From NCBI RefSeq assembly GCF_950023065.1, contig NC_088679.1, positions 1,798,001-1,862,000 on the forward strand: DNA of 64,000 nt, written 5' to 3'. A model generated the notes under the pieces. The model searched no databases, was not told the DNA's origin, and saw only the letters and a list, made by a program, of their open reading frames with translations. The DNA comes from Planococcus citri. Lineage: Eukaryota > Arthropoda > Insecta > Hemiptera > Pseudococcidae. This document shows, piece after piece, positions 36,186 to 47,829 of the stretch (position 1 is the first letter of the stretch; each line of letters begins with the position of its first letter). Made by a program: the position numbers and the translations under genes.

Positions 36186-38392
36186 CAAACCATTTTTCAA
36201 CTTTTCATTTCTGTTCATTTTTTATTAAACAAATGCCTGGGGTGGGAACCTTACTTTTTGACCATCCCACGTACTTTTTGGATCCAATTTATTGCCTTTG
36301 GTCCGAAGTGTTTGATCTGTTCAGTATACATGTTATTCACACCGACAGCCTTCCAATTTTTGGACAATTTGATTGCAGACTTTACTTCTTTGTTGGTAAT
36401 TGGTGTGACAAAGTTATTCACTTCCACATCCATGCATCTTTCCACTTTCATTCGGCTGCTTTTACTATCAGTCTTGCCATTCAGGATGAGTAGTTGATGG
36501 GCTACTTGGTTAGCTCTAACCTAGGTGAAATTACTGTGCTGGGTCTTACCTCTTTCAAGTCTCTTTTATTTTTAACCTCGCTAGTCGACTTGTTAAGGTT
36601 TTCTGTAGTTATTGAGCCTCTAACTGATTTTTGAATTCTCCAGTCCTTGAAAAAAAAAATTATAAATAGGTTCAAACTGAAATTCAGAACTAATTCAGAA
36701 CCTATAAATATCTCGAATTTACCACTCTGGCGGCCCAAAATATCCAAATTTGAGCATTTTTCGATTAAACGTTCGCGAATGATGAATTTTTCATCTTTTC
36801 AAAAATAACCAGAAAATGAAATTTTGAATTTTGACTGCAGACACAAACTAATTTTGAAAATATGTGCTGGAGTCCGTCAAAACGGTCACAAGTATGATGA
36901 ATTTGAGTTTATAAGGGCAGAATTTCATTTTGATCCTATTTATCGCATTTCTGTTTGAAAATTCTGAATGCGATTCTAATTGAAATTTTAGAATATTCAT
37001 ATCGTCATTTGAATTTTTTTTACCAATCTACGCAATTTTTTAAACATTTAAAAAAACTTAAATCCTGGGAAGGTCGTTAATTTTTTTGTTCATCTTGTCG
37101 TTAGAATCACTTTTTCTGTTGTGCCAATATAATTCTCGTACCTACGTATTCCTCATTTTGAAGCTGTTTTGAAAAAGAAGAATGTCGCAGGAACCTCGAA
37201 GGGGGAAGAGGGCACTTGCACTATTTCCAATCATTCTGAATTTCAACACCTCGGCTAAAATTGGAAATTTTCTGCGAATATTTTCCAATTTATCACGAAC
37301 GAAACGACTCAATTTGATCAACTTTAATATGTCGAGCGGGCTCGCGAAAAGCTCCCTCGCTAACCATATTTCAGCCCAGACGACATTATGCAATTGCGCG
37401 TCTATTCAGCTCGATGATTGTTTTTTCCAATTTGTACGCCTGATAAAAGTGAGCGAGAAAAAAAAAAGGGTAAGAAATTTATCGAATGCCTGACTCGAAG
37501 TGCTCTCTCATATAGGTATATAGGTAATAGGTATATCGATATGGGGGGAGGGGGGATGTATCGGAGTACGTCTTGAAATTAAAACCGAATACCTATATAG
37601 CTTGCGCATCGACAGTACTACACACAATTACGAGGTTTCGACAGTTTTGAAAATTTGCTCGCCTCTCAATGTTTTAGGGACATTCTTGAAATTTTCTCGC
37701 GTAATATTATCGTCGGCGAGTTCTTTTTATTAAATTATCGTAATAAATATGCCCTTGAAAGGCTTCACTAATGGAGTGCTACCACAATATAAGAGTGCAG
37801 CGCCGAACAGGAAAGGCAAATCATTCGCGATAAACGCGTATGAAACGACCTTTTTATCATTTCCATCGACACTTTCGTATTGCTCAGTCAGCATTTAAAT
37901 CACTTCTTATACGCACTATTCGAGTCAGAAATATGCATCAGGCTATCGTCGTTCAAGTGTAATTGTGCAGTAATTCGTGATTCTTGATGAATGAAAATTC
38001 AAAAATGTTAACGAATTTAGTTAAAAGTTTTAATAATTTGAAATTGAATATCGACTCTTTGACTGGGAATCTGTGAGTTGCAATTATGTATTTTTATCGC
38101 TTATATACATAAAAAGGTGCTTATGTTTTTCTTATTTTTATTGTTTTTTTTTTTTTTTTTTTTTTGTAATTTGAGAGTAGGAAGTTTTGCTTTGATTTTA
38201 TTCGGAGCGGGAAACTCGATTTTTTTTTCAAATTCTCAGAAGTAAATTAGGGGACAGAGAGTAGAATATGATGTTGGCTTACCCTTGACCAGCTAAAAAC
38301 CGCCACACCTCTTGTAATTTACTCGTATTTAATGCTTTATTCGAATCTTTGCGAAAGACATATCGGCTCAAAACATAATTTTCTTTTGATAG

Positions 38393-38560
38393 AAAACTTC
38401 GAAAAAACGTTAAAGATGCCGAAGATGTAGATTATCCAGCATACGGAGTAACAGGACCAAGTAAAGATGCGCCTGCTCCAACTGGTGACAGACATTTAGC
38501 ACATTCCGCTCAAATGTACCATTATCAACATCAAAAGCAGCAAATTATCGCTATGGAGAA
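38393..38560 (+). CDS. NPDC1: NPDC1-like gene, coding exon 5 (cytoplasmic)
   Basis: Acceptor TTTTGATAG ends at 38392 and the phase-2 entry completes an Arg codon. It encodes KLRKNVKDAEDVDYPAYGVT, then GPSKDAPAPTGDRHLAHSAQ, then MYHYQHQKQQIIAMEK. The sequence MYHYQHQ(K/R)QQ is a hallmark of the NPDC1 cytoplasmic domain. The basic KLRK stretch directly after the transmembrane exon fits a stop-transfer signal. It ends at AA|GTAAGC in phase 2. Confidence 0.9.
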
Positions 38561-38654
38561 GTAAGCGATTATTTTTCAATTTCCTCCCCCCCCCCATCTT
38601 CTATACGTGCAAAGAAGAAATCACTAAGTAAATATCTGGTTGAATTATTTTCAG

Positions 38655-38748
38655 AAATTCATCGCCTCATAAAATACGTAAAGGAACAGAATCTGGAAGT
38701 GAAGAAGACGACATGACTGTGTACGAGTGTCCCGGATTAGCTCCTGTG
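38655..38748 (+). CDS. NPDC1: NPDC1-like gene, coding exon 6 (YECPGLAP motif)
   Basis: Acceptor TATTTTCAG, phase-2 entry. It encodes NSSPHKIRKGTESGSEEDDM followed by TVYECPGLAPV. TVYECPGLAP is the most conserved motif of the NPDC1 family. It ends at GTG|GTAAGT in phase 0. The preceding GTG is itself a possible donor three bases upstream. Its use would drop one Val and give the PGLAP-TGEMEV spacing I recall for vertebrate NPDC1. Confidence 0.9.
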
Positions 38749-39639
38749 GTAAGTGATTTTTTTCGACATTTTCTTGCATCGTTTGGTTCGGTATACTTCC
38801 TTAATCTGACGCGCGGTGACATGGTGGATTTGCACGAGGATATAGTGCTAATCACTAGGCACGAAAATATTTCTCGAAATGGCGAATAAAGTACAAAAGT
38901 CATCGGTGAAAACTTTATTCTAAATCATCGCGAAAAAACATATTTGAAATCACGAAGTGTCGCAGAAAAATTCGGCACAAAATTAAAAAATAAAATTCCT
39001 AATATTCACTCAAAATAATCAAAAAAAAAATCGTTCAGGATTACTGCAAACAAAGTCGTCATTTGAAATCATAAAAAAATTGTACACAAAAAAATTAAAA
39101 TTACAAATTACTTACCCCAAAGAATGCAGGTAAGTAAGTGTAAATCGTTGCAAAAAGTTCATTCAAAATTATTATGTTTTTGTCTATTTTTCTAGATTTT
39201 TCTAAATTGACAATAATGACCAAAAAACTGATGCAATTGAGTTCCAAAATATCCTTCCAATTTCAAAAATGATATCTTTCAATGACCTAGGTAATTAAAG
39301 CGAATTATTTGAAAATGAAAAATTTTCAAAATACGAATTTACCTAAAAATTAACGATTTGCAAATTTTCAATCACACTGGAACTGGACCATTTCTCCCAA
39401 AACAGGTTGGGTAGAGACTGAAACGAAAAAAAAAACATATTTTTCAAAAATACCTATTTTTTGAGCAAACATGTCTCTCTTCCAGGGCCACCTCCGAAGG
39501 TAAAAAATTTTCTGAGTAGCTTTCAACTCCAAATTAAGGTCATCATCATTGAACTTTGACCCGGTGAGCTGTTCAGCCCGACTGGAAAAATGTAGAAGAA
39601 TTGCTCGCCAATGTATCATCAAGTCTTTTCTGGAGAGTA

Positions 39640-41760
39640 CTCTTTGACTTTTCAAGGAGACTGTTCATCAGGCATTCTGTCAACCTGTTTTCGCCATTTC
39701 TTTCTGTAATCTTTCACTCGTCTAATGATTAGCTCTGCTCCTAGCTCCTTCAGGATGTCTTCGTTCCTTTAACTATCTCGTCTAGTACGAGTATATCCTG
39801 CTATGGCTCAATGTCTTCGTTTCTTTTCCTATCTCGTCTAGTATATCCTGCTGTGGCTCGCATGAATCTCATTTCCACTGCGGTTACTCTGCTTTTTATA
39901 TTCTTTCTCATTGTCCATGTTTCACTTCCATACAGCAGCATTGGTCTTGCCAGCGTATTGTAGATTCATATTCGAGTTTTGGCTCTGACTTTTCTTGGAG
40001 GTATGGCTCGGTTTATAGCTCCGCTTACTCTCAGGAATTTACTGATCTTAAGTTGTGCGTCAACTTCTCCTTCATATGACAGCTCACATCCGAGATATTT
40101 AAAGCTTTTTACTTGTTCCACTGGCAGCCCATTTACAACAATTTTACTGTGTATTGGCTCTTTCCCCTCCAAGGCCATCACCTTTGTTTTTGACGACGAG
40201 ATTCTCATTCCGTACTTAACAGCTACTTTCTGAAGGTTGTACATTGCTCTCTGCAAGTCATATTTGTTGTCAGCAAAGACCTCCTGATCATCAGCAAACA
40301 GCAAGGATTGAGATGGGTGTCGTTGATGTCTAGCCCTTTTGGCTTGGTTTTCAGCCATTCTTTAATCATGTCATCAATGTAGATGTTGAACAGACTACTT
40401 GACATTGGGCATCCCTGTCTTACTCCTCTTCCTATCTTCTTTGCTTCCGACATGTTTCCAGATCTTACTCTTATTCGTTACCTTAATGCCAAATCTGAGT
40501 ATGGTCATCCAAAAAAAAATTGTCGTTTTGTGTCACTGATAAGACTCTGGGAAGCTCTGAATTGAAAAATTTGCATCTGAGTACAGTTAAAATGCACCAC
40601 CAAAGATGCACAAAGCTGACCAATGTTCAATCAGAACTCAACGAACCCTTCCGAGCATATCCGAACCTTATCAGTGATGTGTAAAATCATATCTACTTTT
40701 TTTGTATGGACATACTCGGATTTGTCATTAAGGTAATGCATTGCATTATCCAAGTATATTTCTTCAATTAGGTGTACTATTTGTTCATTCACTTTGATTT
40801 TCCTCAGGATTTCAAGCAACTTCTTCCTTCATACTCAATCACACGCCTTCTCCAGATCAACAAAGCACATGTGGGTCTCTAAGTTATATTCTCTTCTCTT
40901 CTCCATCAGCAGCTTTGTTGCATATACTCCATCTATGCATGATCTTCCCTTTCAAAATCCATTTTGACATTCCAATATTATTGGCTCCACATGGCTCTCG
41001 ATTCTTCTCACTAGCATCTTTGCAAGTATTTTGTAAGCAGCATTTAGTAGGCTAATTCCACGGTAGTTTCCTGGGTCATTTCGATCTCCTTTTTTGAAAA
41101 TGGGTATTACAATTGCAGTGCAGAAGTTTTTTAGTATGGTTGCACCTAATAGTATTTTATTGTAGAAAGTTAGCAGTCTCTTCTTAATGGTTATTGTGGC
41201 ATTCTGGAATAAGTCTGTTGGTAATTTATCACTGACTGGGGCTTTTCCATTTCTGGAGCTTTTCAAGGCTCCATCTAGCTCTTCCTAAGAGAATGGCTCA
41301 TACTTGTTCTCCTCATGGTTTTGCCACTTCAATTTCATTGCCGGGATCACTCCATAGGTTTGCATAGTATTCGACCATTTTTTCACAGTCTGGTGGGGAG
41401 CAATGTTGGCTCTGTGTACCTCATCTTCCGATATTCTTTTGATTATTTTGTACACTTTTGGTTTCAGTTTATATGTGCCCCTCTCCATGTTTGCCACAAA
41501 CCTTTCGTATTGTTCCTGTTGTTTTTCTCTTATCATCTTTTTTGTCTTGCGGCACTGTTCTTTGTAGCTTCCTTTGTCTTGTTCGTTCTTTGAACTCATC
41601 CACTTCCGGAAAAGGTTTTGTTTCCTCTTCACTTCTCTTGATAGTTTGTTGTTCCAGATTTTCAGCCTTTTTGTGGTTTTGTCTACTTGATCTTTATCCT
41701 AGTGCCTCCTCTACATAATTTGGTCGAAATCCTCCATTCTTCTCAGTGACAATTCGAGCT
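39640..41760 (-). pseudogene. LINE F reverse transcriptase, degenerate
   Basis: Minus-strand LINE antisense to the host gene. Blocks in order from high to low coordinates: VYKIIKRISEDEVHRANIAP; MKSSRNGKAPVSDKLPTDL (KAPGxDxxP block); PIFKKGDRNDPGNYRGISLL; NEQIVHLIEEIYLDNAM. After an inserted MITE come GRGVRQGCPMSSSLFNIYID, the active site SLLFADDQ, SFKYLGCELSYEGEVDAQ, and a C-terminal block with RFMRATAGYTRR. The tail has YRKKWRKQVDRMPDEQSP. This is a common LINE polymerase layout, possibly RTE-like. Several frame breaks. Confidence 0.88.
40478..40736. mobile_element. 259-bp hairpin MITE (inserted in LINE F)
   Basis: Inverted repeat with ends TTACCTTAATG and CATTAAGGTAA. The arms share CAAATCTGAGTATGGTCAT and its near-complement. 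Counting the TA inside each end as target site, the element is CCTTAATG...CATTAAGG between TA and TA. It splits LINE F between IYLDNAM and the GRGVRQGC block. Confidence 0.8.
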
Positions 41761-41877
41761 ACATGTTGATATGTACTATGCTCGTATAAATCCACCATGT
41801 CACCACTGCAAATGGGTTAGGTTTAGGTTCGCTAACAATTAATATTCGTTATTACTTAACGTGATTTTTTTTTCCAG

Positions 41878-42009
41878 ACCGGAGAAATGGAAGTAAAAAA
41901 TCCCATGTTCCAAGACGAGGAAGAAGTGAAAATATCTACAACGGCTGCTAAAGAATCGACCAATCAAAAACAAACGTCGAATTTAGAAGTGCGAAAATCA
42001 TCTAAATAA
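41878..42009 (+). CDS. NPDC1: NPDC1-like gene, coding exon 7 (TGEMEV tail and stop)
   Basis: Follows a strong polypyrimidine tract and CAG, phase-0 entry. It encodes TGEMEVKNPMFQDEEEVKIS, then a polar tail ending KSSK and a TAA stop at 42007-42009. TGEMEV(R/K)NP(L/M)F is the terminal signature of the NPDC1 family. The joined CDS of all seven exons is 1107 bases, divisible by three with no internal stop. NPDC1 in vertebrates is a neural type I membrane protein implicated in limiting proliferation and in vesicle localisation. The insect role is inferred only by homology. Confidence 0.93.
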   Translation, partial: TGEMEVKNPMFQDEEEVKISTTAAKESTNQKQTSNLEVRKSSK

Positions 42010-43148
42010 TTTCTCAACGTGCATCTTCCATCGCAGGCGAAACTCCAGCACGTTTTTGAAATTAAATTTTGTTTTTGACTACTTTTTTTCGCGTGACATT
42101 TTGCCGCTGCTAAAACAAAAAAAAAATGAAAAAAATGAAAAAAAAAATATGAAAGCGACAAACACAAGTGAGATCAGTATGAAAAAAAAACATCTACGTA
42201 CCAAAGGACCATAATGTATTAAGAAACGATACTTCAGTGAGCTGAATTTTACATTTAAATAGGTAGGTAGTTAGGTAATTATTATTCGTATTTTGGAGGA
42301 GAGGTTAAATCAAAACAGAATATACGTATACCTTATACCTACCGAATCTATATTTTATAATATGCCGTTCGTTTTGTTGTAACTTTACGCATTTATACCT
42401 ATGTTTAAAAGTATTTTTTTATATAAGGATTATCGTATAATCTTGCATTAACATCTTATATATACTGTCGAGGTAATTACCATTTTTTTAAAAAGTACCT
42501 ACAATTATTTTATTTTTTTGTTAAATAGAAACGTATAAAATGATTGTGTTTACTATACGATTGGAAAGAACTAACCGTTGTCGGTATATGTACTGATTAA
42601 TGCGTTGTTCCTTTTTCGTTACTCAATATTTTTTCTTTATGTTTTTTTTTCTCTCTCTCTCTCTCCGTTACCCACGTTCAGTGCAAAGTTACCAGTCTGT
42701 ATACGTACAAATACCTCTAGTTACAATGCTTACCTATCTTTCTAGTTTGTAATTCTTTTTCTCTTCCATGTACCTACTTATTGGGGGTTTTCCATTTTAA
42801 TGTACCTACTCTTTTAACCGGTTTTTAGATTTTTATTTCCACTCATTAATGCTACTTTTGCAAATGACCGTAACGTCCATAAACTATTTTACCTACCTAT
42901 GTTGTTGTTACGATTCAATTTCGATTTTTTCCCTTAAAGTAGGATACTTTGAGTAGGTTATTTTTTGTAGTGGGAAATTTTTGGCACAAATGATTGTATT
43001 TTTATTCATTAATGCGTGATTTTAATCATTTTTACCTATGGTATTAGGTACATGAGGCGAATGAAGTCGCACAATAAGAGTATAGATGTGGAGGTGTTGT
43101 ATTATTTCTTGCACAGTTCATTTTTGCCATCCCATGCAAGATTTCTAG
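42010..43148 (+). other. NPDC1: Probable 3' UTR and downstream of the NPDC1-like gene
   Basis: AT-rich with poly-A runs, a CTCTCTCTCTCT tract near 42651-42664, and no coding signal. An ATTAAA variant polyadenylation signal is at 42061-42066. No canonical AATAAA was found close to the stop, so the transcript end is unknown. Confidence 0.45.
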
Positions 43149-43150
43149 TA

Positions 43151-43735
43151 CAGCGGAAATCGCTTATAATGAGATCGGTTAGTACGAGATTTCGGATACA
43201 ACGAGCAAAATGCTTGGTCCCGAGCACAACACCATTCAAACATGTACAATATGGTACCTACCTGTTAGAACGAGCTCATTTATAACGAGGAATCCGGATA
43301 ATACGAGCTGAAATTCTTGAAATTTGGTTCGTTTTATTGTTTTTTCTTTCGCTTATAACGAGTGTTCATGCAGAAAACATTCTTTAGATCCCAAATTTCA
43401 GCTTCGTAGATTAATTTGGTAAAATTTTGAAATTCATGACAGATTTTGTGGCATTTTTTGAAAAACAGAACTTTCTAAAAAGCTGTTGGAGGCTCTAGAA
43501 CTGCTCAAAAACGATTCAAAACTGTTTCCAATCGATTTAACAAGTCAAAAATAGTAGTAACATTGACAATTTTTTTTTGCTACATGTGTTACAAGCATCA
43601 TTTATAACGAGAAGATCTTTATATCCGGTTATTACAAGATACTTGTTATAAATGCAAAACCTTTTAGTACGAGAGACCGGATACAACGAGCGAAATTTCC
43701 GGTCCCTTGAATCTCGTTGTAAGCGATTTCCACTG
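43151..43735. mobile_element. pogo/Tigger-like MITE
   Basis: Ends CAGCGGAAATCGCTTATAAT and the complement of CAGTGGAAATCGCTTACAAC, flanked by TA (43149-43150 and 43736-43737). Such CAGTGGAAxxCxCTxxxAACGA ends are typical of pogo-group Tc1/mariner elements. Multiple TATAACGAG words recur inside. A central piece (about 43385-43560) instead resembles the arms of the GTCCGGCATATGAC foldback family. This suggests a nested insertion or capture. Confidence 0.88.
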
Positions 43736-44089
43736 TAATTGTAATGAGGGAATTGAAAATTTATTGGACCATTCGTTGTACTTTTCATCGCACCAAAGTT
43801 GTTTTTTAAAAAAAAATCGATTTCTGCGTGAAATTGATTTTTTGGTATTTTTTTTTTCATAATGGATGACGGTCATCTCAAACTCTTCAGATCCTGAATA
43901 CTATTTTTTCAAAGTCTAAAAGATCAAATCAATTAGGTAAATATTAGATGTTTATCAATTTATATTAAAAAGCAGTGTTGCCAATTCCAAAAATTTATCG
44001 TATAGTTTTCCAAGGTTTTCTAAAAAAATATATATATTTCATTAGACTGAACATGACTGAAAATTCCAAAAAAATTTCAACTTTGCGAG

Positions 44090-45350
44090 ATCAGATCTCG
44101 AAAACATGGACATTGAAAAAATCAATTTCTTCGAAATCTGGGTCTCGAAAAATCAAGGTTGGTACGACGAATGTTTTGAGAATGGGGGGTTTTCAAAAGC
44201 GGGCCATTGAAAGTCGAGGTTTTAAAAATTAGGGTCCTAAAAAATCAAGGTTCTCGAAAATGTGACCTGTGAAAAACAAGATCTTGAAAATCATGGTCTC
44301 GATATCGAGGTTTTGAAAATCACGGTTTTAAGAATCGGTGTCTTGAAAGTTGAGGTCTTGAAAAAAATTAGGGTCCTAAAATTCCAAGGGTCTTGAAAAT
44401 AAAAACTGATCGAGATTAATGAAATTTGAAAAAATCAGAGTTTTGGAAATCAAGGTTCGAATCTCACAAATTATTAGGGTCCTAAAAATCAATCTTCTTG
44501 AAAATGTAGGTTCTAAAAATCAGAATTTTCAAAATCATGTCTCGATTTCAGGGTCTTATAAAAATAAAAAAAAGTAATCGAGATCCTTACAAACTGGAAA
44601 AATTAAATCCGAGTCGTGGAAACAAATTGGTTTTGTGATCAGGATCTTAAAAATCAGAGTTTTGTGAAAACCAAGGTTTTGAGAATCGGTGTGTGCAAAA
44701 GCTAGATCTTGAAAAATCGGGGTAGAAAAAATCGGTGACTTAAAATTTTAAGAATCCAAGGTCCTGAAAAAAAATTTGGGTCATGAAAATGAAAATTAAT
44801 CAAGATTCTTGAAAGTTGAAGAGGTCAGTCGAGTCTTGGAAATCAAGGTTCGGCGAATCAGGACCTCAAAAATCAGGGTGTTAAAAATCAAGTTTCATGT
44901 GGGTTCTGAAAATCACGATCTTCAAAATCATGTCCCAATTCCAGGCTCTTAATAAAATGAAATATAGGTAGTCAAGCTTGGAAACCATGGTTTTGTGATC
45001 AGAATCTTAAAAATCAATATGTATTTTGAAAATCGGTATCTAGAAAAGCGAGATCTTGGAAAATTGGTTTATTAAAAATCAGGAGATTGAAAAATCAGGA
45101 TCTTGAAAATTAGGGCCATGAAAATCGAAATTTTAGAAATCGCAGTCCTAAGTATCGATATTGCGATTTTAAAAATTATAAATAATCAAGTTTCTTGAAT
45201 GTTGAAAAAAAAATCCGAGTGTTGGAAATCTAGTTTCTACCAATCAGGATTACAGAAATCAGACTATTGAAAATCAAGGTTTTGAGAATCAGTGTGCTGA
45301 GAACGGATATGGCTTTTAAAATCAGGGGTTTCAATTTTGAATAGTTGAGA
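44090..45350. repeat. Degenerate short tandem repeat (TTGAAAATCAAGGT type)
   Basis: Words such as TCTTGAAAATCAAGGTTTTG, GGGTCCTAAAAATC and GAGATCTTGAAAAATC repeat every ~15-30 bases throughout. It is strongly diverged and non-coding. Confidence 0.7.
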
Positions 45351-47790
45351 TCTTAAAAATCAAAGAAAAAAAGCTTGAAATTCCCTCACAAACAACACCC
45401 AAGACGAAAAAATTCCCAATAATTCAAAAAAAACCAAAAAAAAATCGACGAATTATCTCAAGAATTTTTTTTGGGTGGGGTGAGAAAGGTTATAAATGCA
45501 GCAAAACGGAGTTGAAAATGATCATGATGTAATCTAAAAACTCTTAAATTTTTAAAAACTGAGCCTTGATGAGAAGTGTGATGAAATGGTCCAATCTCGA
45601 GTTGAAAATTAATATTGGGAACTCGATGTTCTAGTTTTTTTGAGCTCATCAAAAATTTCAAATTGAAATTGAATTTTTTGGATTCCCACCTTAAAAAACA
45701 CAAAGGTTTCAAGCTATGATGGGGTACAGATGTCAAATATTTTTCCTGGCGATACAACAACCAAAAGTACACAAGTGTAAGTGAAACTGCAGACCTTGAA
45801 AATCTGAAGGGGTGAAAATACGAATTTTTTAAATATTTCAGATCTGATTGGACTACATATTTCAAAAAAAAAAAAAAAAAATCAAGGAGCATGGAAATTA
45901 AATTTTTTATGATAGGTACTTCAAAAATTCAATAATCATATTACTCGATTTGTCTGTTTTCCCCTTAGCTTTATCTCTAACTTAAACTTACCTACGTGCA
46001 ATTTGGGTTGCCTTATTCGTCGGAAAAATATTCGATACCTATGCCAGAACATCCGGTACATTATGTACCTATATGCAGATGTGCATTAGTGTGTTTTGTT
46101 CATTTCCAGTTGATCTGAAAATAGGTTGTACAAATTGCGATGTTTTTTGATAAGTTGGATTTTTAATCGTCATATTATTATTGCGAATAAGCGACCGATT
46201 TTGTAATTTTTGAGCTTATTTTTAATGAAAAAAAAAAAAAAAAACTGTCGAATCGAACGCAGCGTGTGATAGATAATCATTGTTAGATGTACAAAGTTGG
46301 AATAGTACAAGTAGTAATTAGTTCGAGCTAGCGCGATAAAAATTTTTTTGTACATGCTACGACAATAATGGCAGTACAACATTAAAAATACCCATTAAGC
46401 AACAATTTTTCAATAATTATGCCTATATTCGCAAATATACATGCATACATACACTAAACGAAACTTTTTAAAAGTGTTTGAGTCCTTACAATATTTACAT
46501 AAATTTCATGCTGTACAGTGCAAACCTGTGTATGAATTATTCCATTAGATAGGTACTCTATGCAAATAAGTGTAGGTAGTAGGTAAAGGTATAGTGTGGA
46601 AGCCTACTCTTACGTACCACGTACCAAAATGCTTAAATTATTATTTTAACCATGTATTTTGTTATTTTATTATCAGTCAATTGTGGTCTAATATTCGTTT
46701 GTTTTCTCCTTTTATTCTCAGTTTTTTTCCATCGATGTTTTCTTCCCTTTTTTCCCCCTTTTTTTTTGTTTTGGTTTTTGTTACGAAGTGTACCGTGTAG
46801 GTACCTATTCTTACGCACTTATTTATGTACCTATTTCAGATGAACTCTGTATATACCTATACGTTTATCATTGTTTTCCCTGTTTTTTTTTTTCAAACGT
46901 GTGCGTACTCACCTCTCGTGCATTTTCTGATTTTTGAAAATCTGCGTTTTCAAGTACCTACTATACCTACAATTTACCTTTTTATCAGTTTGTCCGAAGA
47001 TTAATCTAGCGGTAATTTTTTATGTAGCATCTCAGGTTAGAAACTAAAAAGAATTAGTTTTTCGTTTTTATTTATTTTACGCAAAATTATTCGCGATCAT
47101 GGTTTTCTGTTTTTAAAATCGCATCCATCTTTTCGGATTGAACTTTTGTACTTGCCACATACTTATATTACGTGTGTGTAAACTTTTTTCTTACATTTTT
47201 CCTATTAAATTTTCTATTATGTAAAATACGTCGTGTAAGTAAGTAAAACAAAATATACCTATCTCCCTTGTGAAATTTAATACCTACCAAATTAAAATAC
47301 CTACAATCTGGAATTATTTCTAACGCGTCTTACTCGCAGAGTTACCAAATTATCTGCTTATACGTTGACGATATGATATTTCCAATGGTTTGATTTTTTC
47401 GCCTATCTACTTATGTACTGTCCTTGTTATACGGTTTTAGATCAAAAACCATTCGTTAAGAAAAATGAAAAAATTTACCTACCTACATCGTCCGTAGGTC
47501 GACTTACAAATCAACTCTGAACACGGTATATTTTAAATTTCGTAAAGTGAAATTACCCAACAACTAATGGTAATTTTTTAATAATTGATAAAAGTATTGG
47601 TTAACCTATTATACCTAGGTATAGGCTTACCTATCCTATGTAAGTAAATGTATATAACTAAATATATATACTTTTACATTTACCCATATTCATATCATCG
47701 AAAGTGGCGAAATACATACCTGCGTATTGTAATAATCAAATACCTATTGAGTAACGTGTAATTACCGTTCTTTTGTATAAATATATTTTT
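45351..47790. other. Non-coding stretch, nothing recognised
   Basis: AT-rich with poly-A/T runs at 45861-45880 and 46229-46245 and many TACCTA words. Open frames here overlap low-complexity sequence and match nothing. Confidence 0.5.
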
Positions 47791-47829
47791 TTGGTGTTTT
47801 GATATCATTTCTTTATTTTCCATTTTCAA

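Larger units (their letters stand above)
34280..36271. mobile_element. 2.0 kb TA-flanked inverted-repeat element (mariner-like), inserted in LINE E
   Basis: Imperfect terminal inverted repeats share GTCAAAAAGTAAGGTTCC about ten bases from each end. The element lies between TA dinucleotides at 34278-34279 and 36272-36273. Removing it with one TA joins the LINE E frame as WIQKV|CNACIQTSRIP, so the boundaries are well supported. The TA target suggests Tc1/mariner. The interior holds two foldbacks: 34381-35557, which breaks the left arm, and an older one at 35581-36185. No recognisable transposase remains. Confidence 0.88.
32620..36650 (-). pseudogene. LINE E, 5'-truncated, with nested insertions
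   Basis: Minus-strand LINE remnant antisense to the host gene. From high to low coordinates it shows PITNKEVKSAIKLSKNWKA and KHFGPKAINWIQKV (RT start), an insertion at 34280-36271, then NACIQTSRIPRLWRFERVIL. Next come GLPQGSVLSPILFNIYTND and the active site FLYADD (33880-33990). Another insertion (33482-33717) is followed by NPKYLGVTLDRSLTYKKHC. The thumb region includes ALYYSVGEYACPVWSHSAHA, and the C-terminal part has LNRLRSGVTRSKYSLHRW followed by CGDVQTDRHLLEC. Stops and frame changes are frequent. Confidence 0.88.
29776..38392 (+). other. NPDC1: Intron 4 of the NPDC1-like gene (~8.6 kb)
   Basis: Donor GTAATT at 29776, acceptor TTTTGATAG ending at 38392. It contains LINE E (32620-36650) with its nested insertions. 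29776-32619 is AT-rich with poly-T (29850-29878), poly-C and poly-G runs and no coding signal. 36750-38392 is likewise unassigned. CpG-bearing, repeat-free segments around 31360-31600 and 37180-37420 are candidates for regulatory sequence, but nothing specific is seen in them. Confidence 0.75.
38749..41877 (+). other. NPDC1: Intron 6 of the NPDC1-like gene (~3.1 kb)
   Basis: Donor GTAAGT at 38749, acceptor TTTTTTTTTCCAG ending at 41877. It is mostly occupied by LINE F (39640-41760). The first ~900 bases are AT-rich with no coding signal. Confidence 0.85.
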
